A DNA stretch of 64,000 bases from Flavobacteriales bacterium (GTDB lineage Bacteria; Bacteroidota; Bacteroidia; Flavobacteriales_C; GCA-002722245): contig JAHEZL010000008.1 of NCBI GenBank assembly GCA_023251095.1, positions 1-64,000 of the forward strand, read 5' to 3'. The notes beneath the pieces were generated by a model. It was not told the origin of the DNA and did no database searches. It was given only the letters and a program-made list of their open reading frames with translations. How positions within the stretch are numbered: the stretch's first letter is position 1; each line of letters opens with the position of its first letter. This document shows, piece by piece, positions 36,117 through 45,499 of this stretch. A program made the translations under genes and the position numbers.

Positions 36117-37196
36117 TTATTTGCTTCCAAGAATAATGTTAGGCTTCAATTCTTCTTGGTTCTTTTTCAATGCTTGAATTTGAAGAAGCAATTCAGCGTA
36201 TTCTTGTTTTTGCGCTTTTTCCAGATCCAGTATTTTTTGTTCGAGCTTGCTGATTTTGTCCGGATTGGTGTAATAACCCAGTCCGTATTGAACAGGAAGT
36301 AAATAATTTTCTCCTGCTTTAAAATTGTAATTCTCCTGAGCATAACCAATGATTACACAAGATGAATCGGCTCTCATGCCAATTCCATCAACTGAAGACG
36401 AAGTTATTGCATCACCGATTTTGATGTTTCCGCCCTGATTGTTTACAAGCAGATGTCCATCGCCAAGTACATACACCTGATGCAGGTTTTTTTGATTTGT
36501 TCTTTTATTGGAATAAGCGCCAAGAATATTGGAGGCGTATTTTTCTTTACACGGACAAACATCGTATTCTAAACTTCTTGCTAAAGAATCGTTGGCCAGT
36601 TTTATTTTTTCAATACAAAGTAAAGTGCCGTAAGCATATCCTTTAGTATTGTCGTGTTCGGGAAGTGAAGCATTGTGTCCGGCAGTGAAGGCATTGTAGG
36701 AAACCGTTCCTGCTGTAAATGTAATATCCCCCTGAGCTGTTCCGTCCCCATCTGCAAAAGATATTGCGATGTTGGTTCCAACCGGATTGTCTTCGCCGCA
36801 TTGTACTGCAATACCTTGTCGGTTTGTATTATTTCCGTCATTGAAAACGGTTAAGGTGCTGTTGGCGGCATTTCCATCCAGTTCCACAGTAGTGTTGGTA
36901 GCATCAACAGTCACAATAGTTCCTGTTTCAGGAGCTGTAGTACCTATTTTAAATTTATCTCCATCGCTATTGTCTACTCCGATAGTATAAACAGCTGTTC
37001 CTGAAAGTTGAAAATGAATGATTGCATCTCCTGCACCGGTACAGTTAATATCGATTGCGGTTTGGATGGCGCTGCTGGATTCCAGATCTAAGATTTCGGT
37101 AGGAGAGGTTGTTCCGATACCAACCTGTGCGAATGTTTTGTGGTGTAGCCCTAAGGTAATAAAGCTGATTATCAATAGTTTGGTAATATGTTTCAT
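36117..37196 (-). CDS. Secreted fibre-like protein with coiled-coil C-terminus
   Basis: 359 residues. A signal peptide ends at TFAQ (about residue 24). The mature start VGIGTTSPTEILDLES is the typical opening of Bacteroidota fibre or head-tail-like surface proteins. Repeated beta strands follow. The C-terminus (ISKLEQKILDLEKAQKQEY, LQIQALKKNQEEL) is a coiled coil, and the FKAGENYLLPVQYGLGYY segment before it may be an intramolecular chaperone-like or trimerisation region. It precedes the type A secreted protein in an operon. Confidence 0.78.
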   Translation of the reverse strand: MKHITKLLIISFITLGLHHKTFAQVGIGTTSPTEILDLESSSAIQTAIDINCTGAGDAIIHFQLSGTAVYTIGVDNSDGDKFKIGTTAPETGTIVTVDATNTTVELDGNAANSTLTVFNDGNNTNRQGIAVQCGEDNPVGTNIAISFADGDGTAQGDITFTAGTVSYNAFTAGHNASLPEHDNTKGYAYGTLLCIEKIKLANDSLARSLEYDVCPCKEKYASNILGAYSNKRTNQKNLHQVYVLGDGHLLVNNQGGNIKIGDAITSSSVDGIGMRADSSCVIIGYAQENYNFKAGENYLLPVQYGLGYYTNPDKISKLEQKILDLEKAQKQEYAELLLQIQALKKNQEELKPNIILGSK

Positions 37197-37330
37197 AGTC
37201 GATGCATTGTAAGCTTATTGTTATTTTCGATACGTAAAAACACGTAGAGCGGAAATAAATACGCGTAATTAATTAAATTGTTTCTAAAATCTTAAGTCTT
37301 TTCTGTGAAAAAGGGAAAATTCTCTGTGAA

Positions 37331-38032
37331 TTATTTCTTCTCTGCAACAGCGAGATTCCCTTTTGCCAATTGAAAATCTGGCTGTATTTTCAAAGCTTGT
37401 TCGAACAGGGATTTTGCACGATCTCTGTCTCCGTTTTCCAATAAAATATATCCGGCCATATTGTATGCGGCAGCTAAGGTGGATACATTTTGATTGAGAT
37501 ATTGTTTACTGCTGTTTTGATAGGTCATGGTCATATTTTCTTTTTTTGATAGAGAATCGGCAATAATGGTTCCCAGATAATTTAATGATTCCTGAAATTT
37601 TTTCTTTTGATACAAAATAGTAGCGATTTGATATTTATTGCCGGCGCTTGGCGCAATTGAATCTAATTGTTGATATACCAAAATGGCTCCTTCGGCATTG
37701 TGGTCTTCCAGATAAGCTGCAGCCAATAAATTGAGTCCTTTTAGGTGTTTGCTGTTTTGCAGAAGAATAAGATTGCAAACATTGATGCATTGGTTGTATT
37801 CTTTTTTTCCGAAATAGAGATTGGCCAGCAAATATAATTTGTCGGTATTGTTCGGAGTTTTCACATTCATTTGATAAAGGGCAGAGATCGCTGCGTTAGT
37901 GTCGCCAACAGACAACGCCATTGTATATGCCAGAGAATCGTGATTGATAACCGTTACGGTTTTATTTTTTTTCTGTCCGAAAACAGAAGCTGTTAATAGT
38001 ACAAAGGCAAAAGTTAAAAGTAAGTTCTTCAT
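37331..38032 (-). CDS. Exported TPR-repeat protein
   Basis: 233 residues with a signal peptide (KNLLLTFAFVLLTASVFGQ). Several helical TPR units follow (DKLYLLANLYFGKKEYNQC, KHLKGLNLLAAAYLEDHNAE, AAYNMAGYILLENGDRDRAKSLFEQALKIQPDF). It probably acts as a periplasmic protein-interaction scaffold. Its ATG overlaps the stop of the large gene at 38029 by four bases (ATGA), so the two are translationally coupled. Confidence 0.82.
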   Translation of the reverse strand: MKNLLLTFAFVLLTASVFGQKKNKTVTVINHDSLAYTMALSVGDTNAAISALYQMNVKTPNNTDKLYLLANLYFGKKEYNQCINVCNLILLQNSKHLKGLNLLAAAYLEDHNAEGAILVYQQLDSIAPSAGNKYQIATILYQKKKFQESLNYLGTIIADSLSKKENMTMTYQNSSKQYLNQNVSTLAAAYNMAGYILLENGDRDRAKSLFEQALKIQPDFQLAKGNLAVAEKK

Positions 38033-39567
38033 AAGAGTTGTTTTTGATATTCGGCGATGGTTTGACTGTGGATTTTTCCTTCCAGCCAGGCAAACACATC
38101 AAAGTATTTATATAGTTTTAAATGTTCCAGTTCAAATTGCCGACTCATCAGGTAATCCCTAAAATCATAGTATTGTCGGCGTACTCTTGCCTTTTCCACT
38201 CCAATTAATTTTATCACCAGATAAATTATTTCGGCATCAATTTCATGATAAACATTTTCTTTATTCAATGATTTTAACCATGATTTCGCTACCGATTTTA
38301 CCAACGAATGTTCTTCAGTTTCATAAAGGCAGAGCAAATATAATATATTGGAGAGATTAAAAATATCGGATTTGACTCCGGTTGATTTATTTTCAATAAT
38401 TTGTTTTAAAATCAGTTTCGATTGAGCGAATTCTCCTAAAGCGAAATAAGAGTAGCCGATGTAATACATCAGCTCCTGTTGCAGTCCGGGGTTGATTTGC
38501 TCGTGATATTCTTCAATGCCTTCCTTGATTTCTTTTTCGTGTTTCAGTATTTCTTTATAGTTGCCTTTGCTTTTGTAATACTCGGCGGTAGCAAGGAAAT
38601 GATAAATGAACAGACTGGTTTGCTGTTCGGGAGAAAGAGCATCTTTTAAGGAATACAAATGCTTTAATTTCAGCAACCACTCCTCCGCTTGCAAGGGTTG
38701 ATTGGTTTCGCCTGCCAGTTCCGTTGCCAGTTGTAGTGTAGATAAATAATCCGAAAAAAGCTCTTCTTTAAAAACCGATATTTCTTCAAATAAATGCAAG
38801 CGTTTTTGAAAATAGGGGAGTGCTTTTTCTTTTTGATGAATCAGTTTGTAATACAAGCCCCAGATGTAATGAAAATTTAGTCGGGCCCTTTGCGACAGGG
38901 CTTTTTCTTCACTTTGCATCAACTCATTTTTCATTAACTCCTCCAGATAGTACAAATCTTTTTTCTGCTGAAACTGCGCGCCTTCAAAATGCAAGCGGGT
39001 AATGGGTAGCAACAGCGAATCGTATTCTTTTATGTTTTCAATGATGATGAGCACTTTTTTTGTTTCGTCCATCAAAGCACGAATACGCTCCTTATAAGAT
39101 TTCAAACTTTTGAACGACATTGCAGAAACCAGTAATTTCTGTTCCATGTTGATGAGCTGCAACAGCGTTTCAAACTGTTCATTCTGCTCGGCTTTTTTCT
39201 TGGTTTGTTCAATTTGTTTGTGTCCTTGTTTGTATAAACCCTTGCGGAATAAAACTTCAATTTCGTTGAGTTTGCTTCGCGTGAACATTCTCGGACTCTT
39301 CTCGGAATACAAAGCCGACAAGCTTTTCAGGATGTTGTTGTACAGCACATTTTTAATCACAAAAAATTCTTTCACATCGGGCAGCTGCGCAATCACTTTT
39401 TCTTCATCGTAGTTTTTGGACTTTTCCAAAATATCAAAGAGTCGGAAAAACTGTTTGTCCTCCGAATTTTTCATGGCGAAAGAGGAATGAAGCTTAAAAT
39501 GCCGTTTCTCCGCTTTGGTAAGCGAATGAATGAGTTCATGTAATTTTGAGGATGACTTACGCGGCAT
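38029..39567 (-). CDS. Helical-repeat protein, paralogue of the gene at 58771
   Basis: 512 residues, all-helical, with no signal peptide. The N-terminal signature SLTKAEKRHFKLHSS matches SLSKSEKRYFKLFSS in the protein at 58771. Both share EVLFRKGLYKQ / RFLYKKGIYAE and a final FAWLEGKI / FESWLEAKI. TPR-like helices fill the middle. I know such proteins as unnamed, Bacteroidota-restricted families; the function is unknown. ATG 39567 is preferred to a TTG at 39615, because a perfect -7 box lies between them. Confidence 0.8.
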   Translation of the reverse strand: MPRKSSSKLHELIHSLTKAEKRHFKLHSSFAMKNSEDKQFFRLFDILEKSKNYDEEKVIAQLPDVKEFFVIKNVLYNNILKSLSALYSEKSPRMFTRSKLNEIEVLFRKGLYKQGHKQIEQTKKKAEQNEQFETLLQLINMEQKLLVSAMSFKSLKSYKERIRALMDETKKVLIIIENIKEYDSLLLPITRLHFEGAQFQQKKDLYYLEELMKNELMQSEEKALSQRARLNFHYIWGLYYKLIHQKEKALPYFQKRLHLFEEISVFKEELFSDYLSTLQLATELAGETNQPLQAEEWLLKLKHLYSLKDALSPEQQTSLFIYHFLATAEYYKSKGNYKEILKHEKEIKEGIEEYHEQINPGLQQELMYYIGYSYFALGEFAQSKLILKQIIENKSTGVKSDIFNLSNILYLLCLYETEEHSLVKSVAKSWLKSLNKENVYHEIDAEIIYLVIKLIGVEKARVRRQYYDFRDYLMSRQFELEHLKLYKYFDVFAWLEGKIHSQTIAEYQKQLL

Positions 39568-39570
39568 AGT

Positions 39571-39578
39571 CAAAAATA
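39571..39578 (-). promoter_or_regulatory. -7 box of the helical-repeat gene, possibly leaderless
   Basis: TATTTTTG on the minus strand, then three bases, then the ATG at 39567. No clear TTG lies at the -33 distance. Confidence 0.5.
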
Positions 39579-39620
39579 GCAAAAGAATTTCCGATATTAG
39601 CGGCACTAAAATCAAAAATC

Positions 39621-41306
39621 ATGTCAGAAGGCAGACAAGTTATATTTTCCATGTCGAAGGTTTCCAAGGTGCTACCTTCAGGAAAAACCATCATTAAAGA
39701 CATTTACCTATCGTTCTTCTATGGAGCGAAAATCGGTATCCTCGGTTTAAACGGTTCGGGTAAATCAACCTTACTTAAAATCATTGCGGGGATTGATAAA
39801 AATTATCAGGGCGATGTAGTTTTTTCACCGGGCTATTCTATCGGATATCTGGAGCAGGAGCCTCAGCTCGACGAAACAAAAACCGTAATGGAAATTGTGC
39901 GTGAAGGCGTGCAGGACGTGATGGATGTGTTGAAAGAGTACGAAGACATCAACAATAAATTCATGGATTCTGAGGTTTTGGAGAATCCTGATAAAATGGA
40001 AAAACTCATTGCGCGTCAGGCCGTGGTGCAGGAAAAAATTGACGCGATGGATGCCTGGGAAATTGATAATAAATTGGAGCGTGCAATGGACGCATTACAA
40101 TGTCCTGAAGGCGATACACCGGTAAATGTGTTATCAGGAGGGGAAAGAAGACGAGTTGCTTTGTGTCGTTTATTATTGAAAAAACCTGATATTCTTTTGT
40201 TAGATGAGCCTACCAATCACTTGGATGCCGAGTCGGTACAATGGTTAGAGATCTTCTTACAACAATACCAGGGAACTGTAATTGCAGTAACGCATGATAG
40301 ATATTTCTTAGACAACGTTGCCGGTTGGATTTTAGAGTTGGATCGTGGTGAAGGTATTCCATGGAAAGGAAATTATTCTGAGTGGTTGGATCAGAAATCG
40401 AAGAGAATGGCGCAAGAGGAGAAAACAGAGAGCAAGCGCAAAAAAATATTGGAGCGTGAGTTGGAGTGGGTGCGTATGGGCGTGAAAGGCCGCGGAACCA
40501 AATCAAAATCGCGTTTGGCGAACTACGATAAAATGTTGGCCGACGAAGGAAAAGAGAAAATGGAGAACTTGGAAATTTATATTCCGAATGGTCCGCGTTT
40601 AGGGAACGATGTGATTGATGCAGTCAATGTGTCGAAAGCATACGGTGATCGTTTGTTGTATGAAAACCTGAACTTCAAATTACCACCTGCAGGTATCGTT
40701 GGAATCATCGGACCGAATGGTGCCGGTAAAACCACCTTGTTCCGAATGATTTTAGGATTGGAAGAACCAACCAGCGGTGAATTTAAAGTAGGTCCGACAG
40801 TGAAAATTTCATATGTAGATCAATCACACAAAGACATTGATCCAAGCAAAACAGTTTATGATGTATTGTCGGGAGGCGCTGAAAATATCAGTCTGGGCGG
40901 AAAAATGATGAATGCCCGCGCTTACTGTTCCCGCTTCAATTTTGGCGGAACCGATCAAGGCAAAAAATGTGAAGTGTTATCAGGTGGAGAAAGAAATCGT
41001 TTGCACTTGGCTATCGCCTTGAAAGAAGGTGGTAACGTACTTTTATTAGATGAGCCTACGAATGACATCGACGTTAATACTTTGCGAGCACTCGAGGAAG
41101 CTTTAGAAAACTTTGCAGGTTGTGCAGTAATCATTTCCCACGACCGTTGGTTCCTCGACCGTGTATGCACGCACATCTTAGCATTTGAAGGTGATTCAAC
41201 TATTTATCCTTTTGAAGGTTCTTTCTCTGAATACGAAGAGAACAAGAAAAAACGATTGGGTAATGTGGAGCCGAGAAGAATGAGGTTTAAGAAGTTGATG
41301 AAGTAG
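39621..41306 (+). CDS. ettA: Energy-dependent translational throttle protein (ABC-F ATPase)
   Basis: 561 residues with two ABC cassettes and no membrane domain, the ABC-F arrangement. EttA gates the ribosomal E site according to ATP/ADP levels. First cassette: GLNGSGKST (about 43-51) and LSGGERRRVALCRLLLKKP, then LLLDEPTNHLD. The arm-linker region follows. Second cassette: GPNGAGKTT, LSGGERNRLHLAIALK and LLLDEPTNDID. Similarity in the linker fits EttA rather than other ABC-F types. It is divergent from the helical-repeat gene. Confidence 0.93.
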   Translation: MSEGRQVIFSMSKVSKVLPSGKTIIKDIYLSFFYGAKIGILGLNGSGKSTLLKIIAGIDKNYQGDVVFSPGYSIGYLEQEPQLDETKTVMEIVREGVQDVMDVLKEYEDINNKFMDSEVLENPDKMEKLIARQAVVQEKIDAMDAWEIDNKLERAMDALQCPEGDTPVNVLSGGERRRVALCRLLLKKPDILLLDEPTNHLDAESVQWLEIFLQQYQGTVIAVTHDRYFLDNVAGWILELDRGEGIPWKGNYSEWLDQKSKRMAQEEKTESKRKKILERELEWVRMGVKGRGTKSKSRLANYDKMLADEGKEKMENLEIYIPNGPRLGNDVIDAVNVSKAYGDRLLYENLNFKLPPAGIVGIIGPNGAGKTTLFRMILGLEEPTSGEFKVGPTVKISYVDQSHKDIDPSKTVYDVLSGGAENISLGGKMMNARAYCSRFNFGGTDQGKKCEVLSGGERNRLHLAIALKEGGNVLLLDEPTNDIDVNTLRALEEALENFAGCAVIISHDRWFLDRVCTHILAFEGDSTIYPFEGSFSEYEENKKKRLGNVEPRRMRFKKLMK

Positions 41307-41314
41307 TAGGTTTT

Positions 41315-41584
41315 ATGGGCAACACAGTTGAGTTTACACTTTATGAAAAAGATGCACCGTTAAATATTCAATTAGAGCCTGAGTGCTTTAATTTTAAAGT
41401 TCTATCTGGTCAAACTATTCGCTTTGTTCAAAAAACTAACGACAAAAAATTTAGATGGGCGATAAGGGTATGTGATGAGGCTTCAAGGTGGATACAGTTA
41501 TTTCCTGAAGGGGAAAGTTCCTATCGAAATTTAGAAGTCTATGTTAACGGAGAGCTTCTCGCTGACTGGGATTTTACAAAATAG
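41315..41584 (+). CDS. Small protein of unknown function
   Basis: 89 residues, beta-rich and acidic, with no signal peptide or membrane segment. SGQTIRFVQKTNDKKFRWAI and RNLEVYVNGELLADWDF suggest a small beta-sandwich. I do not recognise the family. It starts 8 bases after the ettA stop, so it may be cotranscribed with it. Confidence 0.55.
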   Translation: MGNTVEFTLYEKDAPLNIQLEPECFNFKVLSGQTIRFVQKTNDKKFRWAIRVCDEASRWIQLFPEGESSYRNLEVYVNGELLADWDFTK

Positions 41585-41626
41585 AAATTGAAGTAAAAGG
41601 GGTAAATGCAGCTTTACTCCGGCTGG

Positions 41627-41758
41627 CTTAGGCTTCTTTTGCCTAAGCGATTATACCACTCCCAAAGCCTTCGGCTTTTTCTTTTTAAAATATAAAAACG
41701 AGGCGAAGCCTCTAAAGTCGCAAGACCGCTTAAGCAAAAGAAAATGCAGCCTAAGCGG
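41627..41758. repeat. Pair of inverted hairpin modules
   Basis: The left module (CTTAGGC at 41627-41633 with GCCTAAG at 41641-41647) and the right module (CCGCTTA at 41726-41732 with TAAGCGG at 41752-41758) are each self-complementary. They are also imperfect reverse complements of each other. Between them lie a small terminator-like hairpin (41664-41686) and GAGGC-GAA-GCCTC (41700-41712). Confidence 0.6.
41664..41686 (+). terminator. Small terminator after the ettA region
   Basis: AAAGCC (41664-41669) and GGCTTT (41673-41678) with a TTC loop, followed by a T-rich tract. It lies within the larger inverted hairpin pair. Confidence 0.5.
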
Positions 41759-41879
41759 AGCGAGGTAATATTTCTCATTTGCATTTTTTACTAATCGATT
41801 TTCGCGCTTTGTGAAATTCAATTCAAATGCTCTTCTTATTGAGTTCATCTTTGCCTCACAATTTTGAAATCAGGCAAAA

Positions 41880-43151
41880 ATGAAAAAATCTTTCTTTTTA
41901 AAATCGCTACTACTGGCTTGCTGTTTTTTTACAATCTCTTGTAATTCTTCATTAACAGTAGAAAAGAGACAATACAGACAAGGATATTATGTTTCCTTTT
42001 CTACCAAGTACGATCAAAGTAAAATGAAGTCTTCCACACCCAATCATTTTTCTCAAAATCTTAAAGTTCATACAAAGGCTGTTTCGCCAAACAATATTGA
42101 AGCTGTTGAGAGCGTTGATACAACAGCATTTTTTGAAAATCCTGTTGAGACAAAGAATACTATTTTAAAACAGCATGAATCTATAAAGCAAAGTAAACAA
42201 GAAGTAAATAATCAAAAAGTAACGATATCTCCTTCAGTAAAAAATTCCATTACAAAAACGAAAGAGAATAAAAACAATTTCAAATGGGCTATTGCTTTTT
42301 CGGCCATTGCAGGATTGTTTTCGCTGACCTTAGCTTTAAGAAAGGGGAGAAGTAAAAAGATTTCTCGTTGGGCAAATAAAAATAAAACCAAAGCGCGCAT
42401 TGCTTTGGTTTTTTCACATGGATTACTAAGTTCTTGCGCTTATTTCATGGGGAAATTAATGGCCGACAATCATATATTTACTTCAGATTTAATGATGAAA
42501 GCATCTCTGGGATTGGGCATCGCATCTATTGCCGCTTATCCTTTTAAAAAATCTCAAAATAAATTTTTCAAGCATTCTTACTTCAAGCAAAAAATGGCTG
42601 ACAGTTTAATTATACTGTCTACGTTTTTATCGGTGCTTTCTTTTTCAAGTGATCACCATAAAAAAAACATGGAACAGATTTCAAATCCAATGTCACAGCA
42701 GATATCCGGCGTCACAATAAATAATGTAGATGAAACTACATCTGATGAAAAGAAGGAAGGTCATCTTGGAGCTCAGATAGGACTTTTTTTATTGTTGACT
42801 ATAGCGGTGTGCTTTGCTGCAGCGGGAATTTCTGTGTTAAGTTGTAGTTTGGCATGTTCCGGAAACGAATTAGGGGCGCTCGTGTTATTTATGGGTGGAG
42901 GGTATGCGCTCTTATTAACTTACGTTTTGCTGGCTCGATATATATTCTATTATTACGGCAAAAGCAAAGTGGAAAAAGATGAAATGCTAAACAAGAAAGA
43001 AGATTTTTTACCTCTGGTATTTCTATTGCCAGCAGTAGCTTGTGCACTCGTCGCATTTACATTCATACCAGGTATACTTCTATCTTCAATGATGATTCCT
43101 GTCTTTCTTCTTTTCGCATTAGGGCTTTTAATTCTTGCGATGACGCTATAA
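41880..43151 (+). CDS. Putative lipoprotein with transmembrane C-terminal part
   Basis: 423 residues. A lipoprotein signal (LLLACCFFTISC, lipid cysteine at about 21) is followed by EKRQYRQGYYVSFSTK, a motif I have seen at the start of Bacteroidota membrane proteins of unknown role. A polar Lys/Asn-rich stretch extends to about 135. After that come about six hydrophobic segments (IAFSAIAGLFSLTLAL, IALVFSHGLLSSCAYFMG, IGLFLLLTIAVCFAAAGISVL, GALVLFMGGGYALLLTYVLLA and others). The function is unknown. Confidence 0.7.
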   Translation: MKKSFFLKSLLLACCFFTISCNSSLTVEKRQYRQGYYVSFSTKYDQSKMKSSTPNHFSQNLKVHTKAVSPNNIEAVESVDTTAFFENPVETKNTILKQHESIKQSKQEVNNQKVTISPSVKNSITKTKENKNNFKWAIAFSAIAGLFSLTLALRKGRSKKISRWANKNKTKARIALVFSHGLLSSCAYFMGKLMADNHIFTSDLMMKASLGLGIASIAAYPFKKSQNKFFKHSYFKQKMADSLIILSTFLSVLSFSSDHHKKNMEQISNPMSQQISGVTINNVDETTSDEKKEGHLGAQIGLFLLLTIAVCFAAAGISVLSCSLACSGNELGALVLFMGGGYALLLTYVLLARYIFYYYGKSKVEKDEMLNKKEDFLPLVFLLPAVACALVAFTFIPGILLSSMMIPVFLLFALGLLILAMTL

Positions 43152-43185
43152 AATCAAGAAAATAGGCTTAGTCAGTAAATGCTTC

Positions 43186-43214
43186 TTGTTGAGCGAGAAA
43201 AAAACGTATTTTTG
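43186..43214 (+). promoter_or_regulatory. Promoter of hisS
   Basis: TTG at 43186-43188, 18 bases, then TATTTTTG at 43207-43214, a perfect -7 box. Transcription should start near 43219. That excludes a start codon at 43214 and supports ATG 43244. Confidence 0.65.
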
Positions 43215-43243
43215 TGTGTATACACATTTTAAAATACGAGTGC

Positions 43244-44632
43244 ATGTCCAAACCGTCTATCCCCAAAGGAACCCGCGATTTTTTGCCGCAGCAAATGGTA
43301 AAGCGGAATTATCTTTTTGATACACTCAAAAGCATTTTTAAAAAATATGCCTTTTTGCCTATTGAAACTCCGGCGGTGGAGAATCTTTCTACGTTGATGG
43401 GGAAATATGGAGAAGAAGGGGATAGATTGATTTTTAAAATTTTGAACTCAGGAGATTATTTGTCGGGAGTGCAGAATTTAGGGGAACAGAATTCAACGAC
43501 TTTAACCAAAGAAATTTCCGAAAAAGCATTGCGCTACGATCTCACAGTTCCCTTCGCGCGCTTTGTAGTACAAAACCAAAACGAATTGCATTTCCCTTTC
43601 AAGCGTTTTCAAATACAACCTGTTTGGCGCGCTGATCGTCCGCAGAAAGGAAGATACCGTGAATTTTTCCAGTGTGATGTTGATGTGGTAGGAAGTGATT
43701 CATTGCTGTATGAAGTTGAATTGGTGCAAATTTTTAATGAAGCGTTAACCCAATTAAAAGTTCCGGGATTTCAAATTAAAATCAACAACAGAAAAATATT
43801 ATCAGGTATTGCCGAAGTAGTTGGTGCTGCTGATAAAATAGTGGATATTACAGTGGCTATCGATAAGCTGGATAAAATTGGTTTGGAGAAAGTGAACGAA
43901 GAAATGCTGGAAAAGGGAGTGAGCAAAGAAGCAGTTGAAAAACTCCAACCCATCATTCAAATGGCTGGAAGCACAGCAGAAAAATTCGTCACTTTAAGAA
44001 GTGTTTTAGCTACTTCTGCAATAGGAATAAAAGGAGTAGAAGAACTAGAGTTTATTTTTGCATCTTCTGCGCAATTGAGTGTTGACCAAAATTTAAAACT
44101 CGATATTACTTTAGCCCGCGGATTAAATTATTACACCGGAGCAATTTTTGAAGTGAGCGCCGATAATTTCAAAGGAAGTATTTGCGGTGGTGGACGTTAC
44201 GATGACCTCACCGGAATATTCGGATTGAAAGGTGTTTCAGGAGTTGGAATTTCTTTTGGTGCCGATAGAATTTACGATGTGCTGGAAGAAAACAATTTAT
44301 TTCCTGAAAATTTATTGCAAACCACCGATGTGTTGTTTGTGAATTTCGGAGATGCGGAAGCTTTGTATTCCATGAAGGTGATGCAGCAATTGCGCTCGCA
44401 CGGTATTAGCTGCGAGTTGTATCCTTCCAACGCTAAAATGCAAAAGCAAATGACTTATGCCAATAATAAGTCGGTGCGTTTTGTGGCCATGATAGGCACC
44501 AATGAAATGAACGAAAATAAAGTGTCCTTAAAAAACATGAAAACCGGTGAACAGAAAATGGTGAATGTGGATCATTTCTACAACGATTCTGCTTTCACTT
44601 TGGAGTTTTTCAATACCAACGCTGAAGGATAA
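43244..44632 (+). CDS. hisS: Histidine--tRNA ligase
   Basis: 462 residues. It charges tRNA-His. Class II motifs are present: [41 protein letters not shown] (motif 2) and [24 protein letters not shown] and [11 protein letters not shown] (motif 3) follow, then the C-terminal anticodon-binding domain. The start at 43244 gives [15 protein letters not shown], the usual beginning. The glycosyltransferase gene follows after three bases, so they share a transcript. Confidence 0.96.
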   Translation: MSKPSIPKGTRDFLPQQMVKRNYLFDTLKSIFKKYAFLPIETPAVENLSTLMGKYGEEGDRLIFKILNSGDYLSGVQNLGEQNSTTLTKEISEKALRYDLTVPFARFVVQNQNELHFPFKRFQIQPVWRADRPQKGRYREFFQCDVDVVGSDSLLYEVELVQIFNEALTQLKVPGFQIKINNRKILSGIAEVVGAADKIVDITVAIDKLDKIGLEKVNEEMLEKGVSKEAVEKLQPIIQMAGSTAEKFVTLRSVLATSAIGIKGVEELEFIFASSAQLSVDQNLKLDITLARGLNYYTGAIFEVSADNFKGSICGGGRYDDLTGIFGLKGVSGVGISFGADRIYDVLEENNLFPENLLQTTDVLFVNFGDAEALYSMKVMQQLRSHGISCELYPSNAKMQKQMTYANNKSVRFVAMIGTNEMNENKVSLKNMKTGEQKMVNVDHFYNDSAFTLEFFNTNAEG

Positions 44633-44635
44633 TAG

Positions 44636-45499
44636 ATGAAAGTTTCCGGCTTCACCATCATTCGCAACGCCATTAAATTCGACTTCCCCGTTGTGGAAGC
44701 TATTTCTTCTGTATTGCCTTTGTGTGATGAGTTTATTGTGGCTGTTGGTGATTGTGAAGATGGAACATTGGAATTGATTCAAAGCATCAATTCTCCCAAA
44801 ATAAAAATCATTCGCACCGTTTGGGAAGAAGAAAAATACCGCTCTAAAAATTTGCAGATTTTAGCTGTTGAAACAGATAAAGCTTTCAAAGCGATTTCTC
44901 CCGACAGCGACTGGGCTTTTTATATTCAAAGTGATGAAGCGCTGCATGAAAAATATTTGGACGTTACTTACAAAGCCATGCAACAATGGAAAGATGATGA
45001 GAAAGTGGAAGGTTTGCTTTTCAACTACAAACATTTTTACGGAAGTTATGATTACCTGGGTGCAGCACCAAGCTGGTACCGACGTGAAGTGCGCATCATA
45101 CGCAATCGCAAGGATATTTTTTCCTACAAAGATGCTCAGGGTTTTCGTAAACTTCCGAACGAGAAATTAAAAGTGAAATTAATTGACGCTGAAATTTTTC
45201 ATTACGGTTATGTGCGCGATCCTAAAAAACTCGCCGAAAAATTGAATTTCAATCAGGCCATGCACAGTGATGATCCAACTAAAACCATTGCCTTTTTTAA
45301 TTATGACGCCGTGGATGCTTTGAGCAAATTTGAAGGAACGCATCCGGCAGTGATGAAAGAGCGCATCAATAAAATGAATTGGATATTCGATTTTGATCCT
45401 TCGTTTAACAAGATGCGATGGAAAGATAAATTCAAATTATTTACCGAGAAATTAACAGGGAAAAGAATAGGGGAGTATAAGAATTATAGGTTGTTTTAA
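44636..45499 (+). CDS. Glycosyltransferase family 2-like protein
   Basis: 287 residues with a GT-A-like N-terminus (SGFTIIRNAIKFDFPVVEAISSVLPLCDEFIVAVGDCEDGT). WAFYIQSDEALHE corresponds to the region carrying the metal-binding motif (here QSDEA). The C-terminal part has aromatic and basic residues and no membrane anchor. The acceptor and sugar donor are unknown. It ends one base before the MITE-like repeat and lies opposite the sugar-nucleotide operon. Confidence 0.82.
   Translation: MKVSGFTIIRNAIKFDFPVVEAISSVLPLCDEFIVAVGDCEDGTLELIQSINSPKIKIIRTVWEEEKYRSKNLQILAVETDKAFKAISPDSDWAFYIQSDEALHEKYLDVTYKAMQQWKDDEKVEGLLFNYKHFYGSYDYLGAAPSWYRREVRIIRNRKDIFSYKDAQGFRKLPNEKLKVKLIDAEIFHYGYVRDPKKLAEKLNFNQAMHSDDPTKTIAFFNYDAVDALSKFEGTHPAVMKERINKMNWIFDFDPSFNKMRWKDKFKLFTEKLTGKRIGEYKNYRLF

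Noticed and set aside
41651-41848. 65-residue minus-strand ORF in the gap before 41880
   Set aside because: It covers the inverted hairpin modules, has a low-complexity Lys/Phe/Leu composition and no conserved feature.
43214-43243. Upstream start of hisS at 43214
   Set aside because: It overlaps the last base of the -7 box and precedes the expected transcription start. ATG 43244 gives the usual HisRS N-terminus.
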